This document shows, in pieces, positions 8,408-20,061 of a stretch of 26,302 nucleotides of DNA. Under the pieces are notes generated by a model. It saw nothing but the letters and a program-made list of their open reading frames with translations. It had not been told where the DNA came from and made no database searches. The position numbers and the translations under genes are program-made. The DNA is from Spirogloea muscicola (taxonomy: Eukaryota > Streptophyta > Zygnematophyceae > Spirogloeales > Spirogloeaceae), in the NCBI GenBank assembly GCA_009602725.1, contig WELB01000260.1:113436-139737 (forward strand). Direction: 5' to 3'. How positions within the stretch are numbered: position 1 is the first letter of the stretch; each line of letters begins with the position of its first letter.

Positions 8408-11400
8408 ATGGCGGCCGCCAGCGCCCCCATCACGATGCGGGAGGCCCTCACGGCAAGCCCCCGCCGAGGCCCTCCCCGCGCGCCGCTGCATGGCTGTGCC
8501 GTCACGCAGATCCCGATCGGGCAGCTGGCCGACAGCAGCTGCTGGCGCTCCCTTTGGGGACGCCACCGCTTTCCCGGGCCCCTCTGTCGCAAAGCGCCGG
8601 CTGCGAAGCCATGGCTGACCACGAGCGTCGGCTTCCCGTGGTGCGAGCCAGTGCCATTGGTCGTTAAGGTTACTGTCCCGCTGACCAGCCCCTTATTGAG
8701 TGGTGCTTCTGCCAGTTGACGAGCCTCGGCATCAACAACCAGTTCATCACCTTCACGCATGTCACCATGGAGTCCGACAAGTTCATCTGTGTGCGTGAGA
8801 CGGCTCCCTCCAACAGCGTCGTCATCATCGACATGGCGACGCCGATGCAGCCCCTGCGGCGGCCCATCACCGCAGACTCCGCCCTTATGAACCCTACCAG
8901 CAAGATCCTAGCCCTTAAAGGTATCTGTGGCATATTACTACTGTTGAGAGAGCATGAGACAGGCTGCGCATGTATTCACACGTGGAACATCAGTCACAAC
9001 CCCTGACCTAAATATGAGCACCTCACTCACAAAGCTCTTTTGACCGCAGCCCAAATACAGGGCACGACACAAGACCATCTACAGATCTTTAACATCGAGT
9101 TGAAGGCAAAAATCAAGTCGTACCAGATGCCAGAGCAGGTATGTCAGGGAGGGGACGTGGTAATATTCTCTGTTTTAGTCGTTTTACTTCTGCTTCAATG
9201 CTTGTCTCAGAACTTACAAATACCCGTAGGCTCAGCGTGATGAGATGTATTGCAGGTTGTCTTCTGGAAGTGGATATCGCAAAGACTCATTGGACTAGTG
9301 ACTCAGACCTCTGTCTACCACTGGTCTATAGAAGGTAAGCTCTTGGAATTGCTACACATTGCTCTTCAAGCTCTTGCAGCATACTGGCTTTCCCTGTTGG
9401 CTTCATGAGCAATTACACGGCGTTGTGTGCAGCCTTTTAGAACTCTTGTCTCGCTAGGAAGCACAATGTTGCTAAAATTTCCTGGTCAATCTGCACAGTC
9501 TTCCACTTGTCTAACTGGAGTTTGTTTGTGATACCTGAAGGCGAGGGTGATCCCGTTAAGATGTTTGATAGGACTGCAAATCTCAGTGGCAACCAAATAA
9601 TCAACTACAGATGCGATCCGACTGAGAAGTGGCTAGTCCTGATAGGCATAGCACCTGGCGCTCCAGAGGTTTGTATTCCTGCCTATGCTAGGTCGTCAAG
9701 TCCATTGTATGTTGCTTGAAGTCAGAAGATACAACAGAAGATGCTGTAGCTTCCGTAGTCGGGCAGCCACCTTCAGGAGCAACTGTGTGCCTGAGTGTGC
9801 ATCTGGACTCAGACTAGTCCACAGTCGACCTGCGTCTTAATGCTGTGGGGTTTGGGAGATAAGGTTGTGTTGATAGTGCATCCACTTTGGTGTTGCCTGC
9901 AGCGACCACAACTTGTCAAGGGCAATATGCAGCTGTACTCAGTCGATCAGCAGAGAAGCCAAGCTTTGGAGGCTCATGCCGCTGCTTTTGCTACCTTCAA
10001 GGTAAGGCTAGCAGACCAGGAGTGAAGGTAAGGCTAGCAGACCAGAAGACAACGATCCTGAGCAGCCTCAGGGACACTTGCAAGGACAGTGGCTGGATAA
10101 GAACAACTTCTGAGATACATTATGCTTCCTTTTGAACAGGTACCAGGGAATGATTACCAGTCGTGCGTCATCGCATTTGCCACTAAAACCATCAGCGCTG
10201 GGCAACTTACGTCAAAGCTGCACGTGATTGAGCTGGGAGCACAGCCAGGTTAGTACCACAACGCTGATGACGAACTTTTGGACCCATGTTGTGGTAAGAT
10301 TTTGGCTTTACAGCGACAAGAAGCATGAGCAAGGGAGTTTGCTGGCACTGTTATTCTGCCTGCACCTGCATGAGTAACTGCAACCATCTAGTGCACTCAA
10401 ACCCTCAATAGCCGGGCTTTGCAGACCGTAGAAGGTGCAGTGCAAGCCTATGGAGTATTAATACATCAGAGACCCTGCTAAGCCTAGCAGAAATGTCATT
10501 GAGATCCTGTATGCTGTGATGCTGTGCGGCAGGGAAACCAGGCTTTTCGAAGAAGCAAGCAGACCTCTTCTTCCCACCTGACTTTGCTGATGATTTTCCG
10601 GTGGCAATGCAAGTGAGTTTTGCTGTGTTGTAATCTGGCGTATTGACTTCTCTGACCTGGTCATGCTCTTGACCTAGCACGCTATCCATTTTGCCAGCAT
10701 CTCATCATATTGTATCTGGCCTCTCCGTCAGGCCTCCCGCCGAATCAGATTGCCTCACATTCTAATCGCATCAATCACTGTGTTCTGCAGATCTCTGGCA
10801 AATACAGCCTCATATATGTCATAACAAAGCTGGGGCTTTTGTTTGTCTATGATCTGGAGACGGCAACGGCAGTTTACCGCAATAGGATCAGTCCTGATCC
10901 TATTTTCTTAACAGCAGATGCCCCAGATGTGGGCGGATTTTATGCTGTTAATAGACGTGGGCAAGTCTTACTAGCAACAGTCAACACTTCAACTATTATC
11001 CCCTTTGTCAGCGGGCAGGTACTGCAAATACAGCTATCAAAGAGCTGCTCCTCAAGTCATAGCCACCAATAGTAGGATGCCTGCTTTGCTCTACATGCTC
11101 CTAATTGCTTAGGTCTGGAGGCTCATAGTTCACTAGTCAATTGCTGAAGGCAGGTCAGTAGAAGATAAAACTTTAGCCTGCTACTTGTCTGCTTTTAGCA
11201 TGAGATTTCTACTCAGTTGTCAGAGCACTTTTGATCATTACAATCATATTCATTGGTGTATGCTGTACGATAACTGTGCCTGCAGCTCAACAATCTTGAT
11301 CTTGCTGTCAACCTTGCAAAGCGAGGCAATCTGCCAGGTGCAGAGCAGCTGGTATGCATCTGATCAGCTCATCTAACGGATGTCCTGCCTATCTCGGCCT

Positions 11401-14400
11401 GTTCTTGGCGCCCCTTTCAAATCGGTGTGCAATCAGGATGTGCTTTCTATGTTCTGCTACTCTGTTCGCCTGAAGCGCATGCTTCATGTGCTGTCCTTTG
11501 TGCAGCTTGTGCTCAAGGACAATGTGACGTTGCTTATTGTGTGTCAGCTGAGGAGCTTCTGACAATTAACGTCTTTATGTTGTCTATTGTAGGTTGTTCA
11601 ACGTTTTCAGGAGCTCTTTTCTCAAATGAAGTACAAAGAAGCTGCAGAGCTTGCAGCTGATTCTCCACAGGGAGTACTCCGAACGCCAGACACTGTTTCA
11701 AAGTTCCAGGTATGTGATGTCCAATTTGCCACTTGCTGATTTGCTGCTTACAGATCACCCATGCATCAGAGCAGAAACATGATGGCTTGGCTTTCTTCAG
11801 CTTGCTTCAGCTTTCTTCAGCTTTTGACATGTAGCTGTGTGTTCTGCAGAGTGTGCCTGTTCAACCGGGCACGACTTCGCCACTTCTTCAGTATTTCGGC
11901 ACCCTTCTGACAAAGGGCAAGCTGAATTCGTACGAGTCCCTTGAGCTCTCTAGACTGGTGGTAAATCAGAACAAGAAGAATCTACTGGAGAATTGGCTGG
12001 CTGAGGATAAGCTGGAGTGCAGCGAAGAACTCGGAGATCTTGTTAAGGTAGGATCATGTTGCTCCATACCAGCCTATCAAGTTGGACTGTAGTATCTACA
12101 GCTTAAGTAGCTGCTGGGAGTCACCTCCACGCTCAACGCCTAAAGAAACCTCTAACAAGCATCAGTTTATTGGCATGATTATTGATTTTCGTCCTTTGCA
12201 TGGAGTCAGCGTCCAGGACTCAAAAGTGCTGCTTACTGCCTCTGAGCAACCTGCCTTTACTGTAGGCTACAGAAACAATGCACTTACTATCCTCTGCACG
12301 CTGTCTGTTTTTCTAATGTAAGAGCAACCTGTAGAGATTGTTGCCTCACAATGCTTGCTAGGGTCATTGCAGACTGTGGACAATGACCTTGCACTGAAGA
12401 TTTACATCAAGGCCCGTGCAACCGCAAAGGTCATCGCAGCATTTGCCGAGCGTGGGGAGTTTGATAAGATTCTCATTTATTCCAAGCAGGTACTCCTCCC
12501 TACAGCATCGTTGTGTAGTGGTCAGTTTTATTGTGGCTAGCATATTGCTGGACGCTATTCAAAAAGAAGCAGATCCTTTGCAGGTTGTGTACTGATATTG
12601 ACGGATGTGCAGGTCAATTATACTCCAGACTACTTATGGCTCCTCCAGCAGATGCTACGGAGCAACCCTCAGGTAATCTGATACAGAGAGTTCTTTTGAG
12701 ATGCTTGAGTCAAGCTTGTGCTTGGTTTGCATGTTGAGCAAATTACTAAAATATCTACTGCAATGGTGATATTCATCTTAAGTGTCAGTTGTTCTGATAG
12801 CAAACTCTGACTGCAATACTTGTAGTAATTGCATTGATTGCAATGCTTGTAGTAAATGCAGTGTGCTGAAATTGTTTCTCTAGGCAAGTACTTAGAGTGC
12901 TGGATGGCAAGTACACTGGAATGGTTTTTTATGCCTGTGATGGATGCAGTGCCAGGGTCTCATCTGCTTTGATCTCTTTCTAGTATCCTGACGAGTACTT
13001 CACATTGTTGTGCTTCATCTTGAACCAGGGTGCTGTCAACTTTGCACTGATGATGGCTCAAATGGAGGGTGGATGCCCTGTGGACTACAACACCATCACA
13101 GACCTATTCCTCCAGGCAAGCACCTAACTAAGGGTGGTGTCAGTTGTGTTTAAACATATGCCTACATTGATGAGCCTTGACGTGGTCTTTTGGATTCTAT
13201 CTTGTGTGAAATATCATCAGCCTGGCGCACTAACGTAATGAGTATTCTGGTTTGCAGCGTAATTTGATCAGGGAAGCAACGTCCTTCCTTCTGGACGTAC
13301 TCAAGCCGAATTTGCCAGAGCATGCGCTTCTGCAAACAAAGGTATTGCTCATCTTTTGCGTCAATGTGCGAGGAGTGTCATGATTTGCAGAAATAGGTGC
13401 TGCAGTGATATTCAGTTAGTGGTTTGCGTCACCTATAAGTTATGATTGTAGGCAGCTGATCTGATCAAAGTGCTATATGGCAGGTCCTTGAGATCAACCT
13501 CGTCACTTTCCCAAATGTAGCTGACGCTATATTGGCAAACGGCATGTTCACTCACTACGATCGGCCGCGGATAGCGCAGCTGTGTGAGAAGGCTGGTCTT
13601 TACACCAGAGCCCTTCAGGTTCGTTTTGGAGCATGCTTCAAGCCTTACAGGTTCCAAATTGAGTCTGTTGGCAAGCACGAACATGATTGAGTTTCTGCAC
13701 AATCTTGGACCTGAGAGTCGTTAGGCAGCTTGTGAAGGGCCAAGCTTGACAGCTAGAAGACAATTCGTCCTGCTCCTAAGAAGATGTCCTGATGTTAGGG
13801 TTCTTGCCTTGCAGCACTACACAGAGCTGCCTGACATCAAGCGCGTTATAGTCAACACGCATGCCATTGAACCCCAGGTGTGAGCTCACAGCTTAATAGT
13901 ATTGTTGATATTGTACCCCAAGCTCTCTTCCAAAGTACCACACTTTGTACATGGTCAGGCGTGCTGTGACTTGCAATGCTGCTTAGATACTACCCAAGTC
14001 TCAATATAGCATTGGCTGGTGGCCCAGTCTAAGATTTTACCATTGACATGCTTGTGATTGTGCAGGCCCTTGTTGAATTCTTTGGAACCTTGTCGAAGGA
14101 GTGGGCTTTAGACTGCATGAAAGAGCTGTTGCTTGTCAACATGCGAGGAAACTTGCAGATTGTTGTGCAGGTGAGTCTTATTTGGAATGCTTGCTCTCTG
14201 AGCATCATTGCCATTTCTTCTGGATGTAGTTGGTCACAATCCGTGTAGACTCGACTCCATTTGTCTCGTTCTGGAATATTGCAATGATAGAAAATGAAGT
14301 GTTTCATCAAGGTTTCTAATTTGTGTCTATGTACTGCAAGACAGGTAGCTAAAGAGTATGTGGAGCAGTTGGGTGTCACTGAGTGTGTGAGATTGTTTGA

Positions 14401-17400
14401 GGACTTCAAGTCTTATGAGGGCCTCTACTTCTTCTTGGGCTCCTACCTCTCCTCAAGGTGCAGTCAGCTGTACTGCAGTAGGGATGAGTAAAAAGGCATC
14501 GCATCCACGCTTGGGGGCTGAAAAGCGTCCACTGAAGCCTCGCCATTGTTCAGGTCACCTTGGGTGGCTAGTAAGCTATTATGCCTTCCTTCTTAACCTC
14601 TGATATGCCGCATGCAGTCTTCTCATATGATGTAATATTGATAATGAGCAGTGAGGACCCTGAGATTCACTTTAAGTACATTGAAGCAGCAGCCAAGACT
14701 GGGCAGATCAAGGAGGTTGAACGGGTCACTCGCGAGTCCAATTTCTATGACCCAGAGAGGACGAAGAACTTCCTGATGGACTCGAAGCTCCCAGATGCTC
14801 GTCCCCTCATTAACGTCTGTGATCGTTTTGGCTTTGTGCCTGATCTTACCCATTATCTATACTCCAACAACATGCTGCGATACATTGAGGGCTATGTTCA
14901 GAAGGTAAGCTTGCACTTGAGTTTGGTTGAGGAGTACTCGTCTTTCATGGCACTGTTGTTTGCGTGCCTATGGGTCATAGGAAAGTATGTGACTTTCTGA
15001 TATCGATCATGCGTCTTGGACCACGAGCTGGGTCCTACAGATTGTTCCTGTGGCAATTAAAATGCATCATTCATTTGTAGAGCCTCAGTCTGAAACTTAT
15101 AGTTCGCTGTACATCTGTCCAGGTGAACCCTAGCAACGCTCCGCTTGTGGTTGGTCAGTTACTGGATGACGAATGTCCAGAGGACTTCATCAAGAACCTC
15201 ATTCTTTCAGTGCGCTCGCTCTTGCCTGTTGAGCCCTTGGTGGAGGAATGTGAGAAGCGGTAAGCTTGGCCTCTCTCACCCAGGAGCTGAGTTCATTCAG
15301 CAAACAGCTTCAAGAAGTGCTCAGCTTGAGGACTCTTTATAGCACATGTGTGCAGCATTTACTACTCTATCTCGTCAGACCTAGCTGCTTGTACTCATTT
15401 AGTACCGCGTTTTTTGCAGCAACCGCCTGAGGCTCCTGACACAGTTCCTGGAACACCTTGTGAGCGAGGGAAGCCAAGACGTGCATGTGCACAATGCTCT
15501 AGGAAAGATCATTATCGACACCAACAATAACCCAGAGCACTTCCTTAACACCAATCCCTACTACGATTCTCGAGTGGTCGGCAAGTATTGTGAGAAGCGA
15601 GACCCTACTTTGGCGGTGGTGGCATACAAACGTGGCCTTTGCGACGACGAGCTGGTGGCTGTCACCAACAAGAACTCCCTCTTCAAGCTTCAGGCTCGGT
15701 ATGTGTGCAGCAGAGCAATCCATTGCTAGTGTGCATCCATTAGCAGGGTGTACAAGACGCACGCTTCTGTTTTCACATTGTGCCTGATTCCAGTAGGTTC
15801 ACAAATATCTTGCAGAGTCGAAGATCGCTTTACATGCTTCTTGTATCTCTTCTTGCAGTTATGTTGTTGAGCGGATGGAGCCTGACCTCTGGGCTAAGGT
15901 TCTGGACCCTGAGAACGACTTCCGCAGGCAACTCATTGACCAGGTAAAGGCAATCCTGTCACTCTGCTATTGAGGTGGGCCAATTATCAAAAGGCATGAT
16001 TCGGAGCCAAAATCTGTGAGTTGGTAAACTTTCACTATGGTGGATGGTATAGAAGTAGCTGATGGCATACATGACTGGTGGGCTTGTCATTTTGTGTTGC
16101 AGGTTGTCTCAACGGCTCTGCCTGAAAGCAAGAACCCGGATCAGGTGTCAGTAACAGTGAAGGCATTCATGACGGCAGACTTGCCACATGAGCTGATTGA
16201 GCTCCTTGAGAAGATTGTACTGCAGAACAGTGCTTTCAGCGGGAATCCCAACTTACAGAATCTGCTCATTCTCACGGCCATCAAAGCAGACAAGTCGCGT
16301 GTCATGGATTACATCAGTCGCTTGGACAATTTCGATGGCCCTGCAGTTGGCAACATAGCAGTCGGCTCAGAGCTCTACGAGGAGGCCTTTGCCATATTCA
16401 AGAAGTTCAATCTGAATGTGAAGGCTGTGGATGTGCTGCTTGATAATCTGGGCAGCATTGATCGTGCCGTTGAATTTGCAAACAGAGTGGACGAGGACGA
16501 TGTCTGGAGCCAAGTGGGCAAAGCGCAGCTTCGTCAGGGTCTAGTTGTGGAGGCCATTGAGAGCTTCATCCGGGCTCAAGATGCAACCCAGTTTGTTGAC
16601 GTTATGCGAGCAGCTGAGCAGGCCGGCGTTTGGCAAGAGCTGGTCACTTACCTGCTCATGGTGCGGCAGAAGGTCAGAGAACCACGGGTGGATGCGGGAC
16701 TCCTTTATGCGTATGCACGTGTTGACCGCCTCGGGGACATTGAAGAGTTCCTTGCACAGCCCCATGTGGCAAACCTGCAGTCCGTGGGAGACAGGATGTT
16801 TGACGAGGAGCTCTACGAGGCAGCCAAGATCATTTTCATCCACATCTCAAACTGGGCGCGCTTGGCATCCACGCTCGTGCGACTGGGCCAGTTCCAGGCT
16901 GCTGTGGATGCAGCTCGCAAGGCCAACAGCTCGCGCACCTGGAAGGAGGTTTGCTTTGCCTGCGTGGACGCGGAGGAATTCCGGCTAGCACAGCTGTGCG
17001 GGCTCAACATCATTGTCCAAGTTGATGACCTGGAGGAAGTGAGCGAGTACTACCAGAACAAGGGCTACTTTGACGAGCTCATCTCTCTCATGGAGAGTGG
17101 CCTGGGCCTGGAGCGCGCCCACATGGGCATCTTCACAGAGCTGGGCACATTGTATGCTCGTTACCGGCCTGAGAAGCTCATGGAGCATCTCAAGCTCTTC
17201 TCCACCAGGCTCAACATCCCAAAGCTCATCCGTGTCTGTGATGAGCAGCAGCACTGGCGAGAACTCACCTATCTCTACATCATATACGACGAGTATGACA
17301 ATGCTGCAACAACGATCATGTCACATTCTCCTGAAGCGTGGGACCACATGCAGGTGATGACATGCAAGATTTAGCTGCTGATTTTGCAGACGCTCAAGTG

Positions 17401-19144
17401 GGCCAAGCATGTGCTGTATCATGACTGCCCAGACTTTACTGTGCAGGTCAAGACTGACAGTGCTCCATCACTAATCGTCATGTGCAGTTCAAGGATGTGG
17501 CTGTCAAGATCGCAAACGTTGAGCTCTACTACCGAGTAGTCCATTTCTATCTGCAGGAGCACCCTGACCTCATCAATGACATGCTCAATGTCCTTGCACC
17601 ACGGGTGGATCATACGCGTGTCGTGGACATCATGCGCAAGGTATGCACCAATGGACTTTTGCATGCATCCTTCTTTGGCTGAATTTTCTTTTACTCCTCA
17701 AGCTGCAAGCTAGTGGATGTGTCTCATGTCTGTGTGTACTTTCCAATGTGCATCTGGCAGTCTTTCTTGTATGCTATGTGACAAACCAATTCACTTAAAT
17801 ACACACTTATTCTCTTATGTGGAAATCTTCAGAAGCACATACATGCACAAGAACTGGTAGAATAAACGCCATGGTTGCAGCATGCTCTATTATATAATTT
17901 CACAATATTCTATTTTTGCGTACGTTCTGCAGGCTGGGCATCTTCCCCTCGTCAAGCCCTACCTGGTTTCTGTTCAGAGCAACAATGTTGCAGCTGTGAA
18001 TGAGGCTCTGAATGGTCTCTACATTGAGGAGGAGGATTATGACAGGTTGAGAGAATCCATTGACATGCACGACAACTATGACCAGATCTCCCTTTCACAA
18101 CAGGTTAGCCTCTGACCTTACTTACTACAAGTTGCAACATGCTTCATACCTGACTGGCTCATGTCAGTCCCACGCGTCATCCTAAAGCACACAGCTGGCG
18201 GATTACCCGTGCAGATTGAGAAGCATGAGCTCTTGGAGTTCCGAAGAATAGCTGCCACGATATACAAGAACAGTGGGAGATGGCGACAGTCTGTCTCCCT
18301 TTCCAAAAAGGACAAGCTGTACAAAGACGCCATGGAGACTGCATCGCAATCAGGAGATCGCGAACTTGCAGAGGAGTTACTCACGTTCTTTGTGGACGAG
18401 GTCAATGTTGCTTCACACTCATACAGGCCCCTGATAGCATATTTGCCACCTTGGCACTCAGTGCAGCATTGGCATAGCACCTGATGTTGGCCCTATATCC
18501 CTCTGACGATGCTGCATGAACTGTGTTTGGCAGGGGAAGAAGGAGTGCTTTGCAGCTTGTTTGTACACCTGCTACGACCTTATCCGGGCTGATGTTGCCG
18601 TTGAGCTTGCCTGGATCCACAACATGTTTGAATATGTCATGCCATACATGCTACAGGTGAAGGCCATTGCTGAGTTTGTGCTGTATTGTAGCCAATTCAA
18701 GGCGTATAGTCATCTCTTGTTGCATAGCATCGATAGCAAAGGCTTAGTGTTGTCACTAACTGCTTCATGTGCTGCTTGACCAGTTCCTACGCGAATACTC
18801 CAGCAAAGTGGACGAACTCGTGCGGAACAGGCTGGAGCAGCAGAAGGAGCAGAAGAACAAGGAAGCAGAGGAGAAGGAGGTCATCGCTCAGCAGGTCAGG
18901 CTCACTTACTGTCGTGATTGTGGCAGTTGCCTTGTGCTTCTAAGGCACTCTGCTTATGTTCAGCTTCTAACACTGTCAATGCCTTTCGACTGTGTTGCAG
19001 AATCTGTACCAGCAATTGATGCCATTGGCCTTGCCTGCACCTCCAATGCCTGGCATGGGCATGCCTGGGGGGGGCGTGGGCTACGATGCCGGCTATGGCG
19101 TGGGAGCCATGCCCGCCTACGGCATGCCCCCCATGGGGTACTGA
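8408..19144 (+). CDS. CHC: Clathrin heavy chain, complete, 31 exons
   Basis: Thirty-one exons (three companion entries give the map) join with perfect phase continuity into 1699 codons plus TGA. The plant protein is about 1705 residues. The order is N-terminal beta-propeller, linker, clathrin repeat legs, trimerization region and Gly/Pro/Met-rich tail. Clathrin heavy chain forms the three-legged triskelion that coats vesicles at the plasma membrane and trans-Golgi network, with light chains bound near the hub. The start [15 protein letters not shown] matches the plant N-terminus exactly in length and has a good initiation context. Introns 1 and 15 use GC donors. Exon 25 is unusually long (417 codons). 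Exon 6 is followed by a duplicated splice donor. The neighbour on the left is divergent, and the one on the right is convergent. Confidence 0.98.
8453..8715 (+). other. GC-AG intron 1 of clathrin heavy chain
   Basis: The donor is ACG|GCAAGC and the acceptor is TGCCAG|TTG. This junction restores [14 protein letters not shown], which aligns without gaps to plant clathrin. No GT donor nearby keeps this alignment, so a GC donor is well supported. Confidence 0.85.
9999..10045 (+). repeat. Duplicated 5' splice site after clathrin exon 6
   Basis: A 21-base segment starting AAGGTAAGGCTAGC is present identically at 9999-10019 and 10025-10045, with a period of 26 nt. The first copy holds the true donor (AAG|GTAAGG after 10001). 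The second offers an identical donor after 10027. Use of the second would shift the frame and read a TGA at 10023-10025. Confidence 0.9.
12808..12861 (+). repeat. 27-nt tandem repeat in clathrin intron 14
   Basis: Two adjacent units, 12808-12834 and 12835-12861, differ at about five positions. Both contain TGCAAT-x-CTTGTAGTAA. They lie inside the longest clathrin intron (356 nt) and look like ordinary slippage. Confidence 0.75.
13116..13257 (+). other. GC-AG intron 15 of clathrin heavy chain
   Basis: The donor is CTCCAG|GCAAGC and the acceptor is TTTGCAG|CGT. The join gives [14 protein letters not shown], the conserved clathrin sequence, in phase 0. Confidence 0.9.
17488..19144 (+). other. 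Clathrin exons 26-31: hub, trimerization and C-terminal tail (residues 1405-1699)
   Basis: Exons: 17488-17640, 17933-18103, 18215-18400, 18534-18656, 18784-18894, 19001-19144. They carry [28 protein letters not shown], the cysteine-containing [18 protein letters not shown] segment near the trimer hub, and a charged helix [15 protein letters not shown]. The final exon begins [15 protein letters not shown] and ends in a Gly/Met/Tyr-rich tail. QLM-P-L sits where animal clathrin has the Hsc70-binding QLMLT motif. Confidence 0.95.
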
Positions 19145-19552
19145 AAGGGCCCCCTTTTGGGCTGCTGAGGTTGCCGGCAGAATTAGTTGGGTCATGACAG
19201 GCCTATGCAGACGGGCTGCGATTGTAGTAGTGCGTGCCATGAAGCCGGCCTTTTGAGTGCTTGCCGCACTGGCAAGAGAGGTTCAGTCGGTGTTGCGGCT
19301 GGCCGCTTGAGCAGCTTGACGCTTGTAGCTTGTCCCGGAAGCCCGTTGGCCGCCGCGCGCGATGGACTTCGCGGTGCTGGCAGAAGGGTTCGCAACGAGA
19401 GTGCGGCAAGCAGCGGCCTTGACGATTTTCAATGCAAGGGGGAAGGGGTTGGGGACACTGCCTGGCCCGCCTGCAAGCTGGCGGGTACGCACCTCCGCTG
19501 AACTCCTCCAGGGGGCTCTCCCCTCCCCTTCCGAGCAGAATGCTTTTCCACA

Positions 19553-19736
19553 AGGGGGTGATGGCTGTGAAAATGGAATGAGAATGGAAGAGGGGGGCGA
19601 TGGATGCGAAAATATAATGAAAATGGAATTAAGCAGCTTTCCAACAAGAGAAGGAAAAGCAAGAAGAGAAGGGGCGAAGGCTGTGAAAAGTTAGAAGTAG
19701 AGCTCATTGAAAGGGGGCGAGGGCTGTGAAAAGCCA
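19553..19736 (+). repeat. Degenerate minisatellite cluster with dispersed element copy B
   Basis: The motif AGGGGGYGAKGGCTGTGAAAA recurs in varying form at about 19553, 19589 and 19707, the first two followed by AATGRAAATGGAA-like tracts. The last occurrence is the core of the dispersed element (19691-19765) that also lies in the methyltransferase intron. Irregular spacing and substitutions indicate an old, decaying repeat. Confidence 0.7.
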
Positions 19737-19765
19737 GCCTGATAAACGACAAAGGGGCTGGATAG
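19691..19765 (+). repeat. Dispersed element, copy B
   Basis: Matches 2530-2610 across most of its length: TTAGAAG, AGCTCAT, an identical 28-base core, then GGGGCTGGATAG. The internal segment between the core and the end differs in length by a few bases. See copy A for the interpretation. Confidence 0.8.
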
Positions 19766-20061
19766 CCTTAAACAGCCCTTCTATGCAAATGGCAGCGGCA
19801 AACAGGTGCGCAGTAACCCCTAGCCCAGGGACCGCGCACCACCAAAGTAGCAGCCTCTTGGGGCCGCGCTCAAGAGGAAGGGTTCATGCTGACGACGCCA
19901 GCCATCCGCTGCGATGTGCGGGAATGATTTTCGTGTCAGTCGACCGGCATATGAAGGCTGCTCTCAATGTTTACAGCCCAAGTCACCTCGTGCTATGATC
20001 CACATCATCGCAGCGGTCATTGCAGCATTGACTGTCCAACTTAAATTCATTGCCGATTGCC

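Larger units (their letters stand above)
8408..12047 (+). other. Clathrin exons 1-12: N-terminal beta-propeller and linker (residues 1-481)
   Basis: Exons: 8408-8452, 8716-8920, 9050-9138, 9256-9334, 9541-9668, 9903-10001, 10140-10248, 10533-10612, 10791-11018, 11286-11351, 11593-11709, 11850-12047. Exons 1-9 encode the seven-bladed propeller, which in the family binds adaptor clathrin-box peptides. Diagnostic stretches are [48 protein letters not shown] and [12 protein letters not shown]. Exons 10-12 give the helical linker ([35 protein letters not shown]). The 15-codon first exon ends in ACG before a GC-AG intron. Confidence 0.95.
12373..17353 (+). other. Clathrin exons 13-25: distal leg, knee and proximal leg (residues 482-1404)
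   Basis: Exons: 12373-12489, 12613-12672, 13029-13115, 13258-13341, 13484-13618, 13815-13877, 14066-14170, 14345-14457, 14652-14904, 15123-15259, 15420-15698, 15859-15943, 16103-17353. These encode the helical clathrin heavy chain repeats. Recognisable landmarks are [70 protein letters not shown] and [17 protein letters not shown]. Split Ser and Arg codons at exons 20/21, 22/23 and 23/24 are restored exactly. Exon 14 is only 20 codons and exon 25 is 417. Confidence 0.95.

Noticed and set aside
7769-8566. A 265-codon minus-strand open frame upstream of and overlapping clathrin exon 1
   Set aside because: It lies in GC-rich DNA where stops are rare, is Arg/Gly low-complexity, shows no domain, and opposes a well-supported exon.
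9541-9719. Continuation of the exon 5 frame past the donor as an alternative clathrin end
   Set aside because: The next exon restores exact clathrin sequence after a GT donor at 9669. The read-through tail is not conserved and ends quickly.
10405-10689. A 94-codon minus-strand open frame
   Set aside because: It is the shadow of clathrin exon 8 and its introns on the opposite strand, with no family signature.
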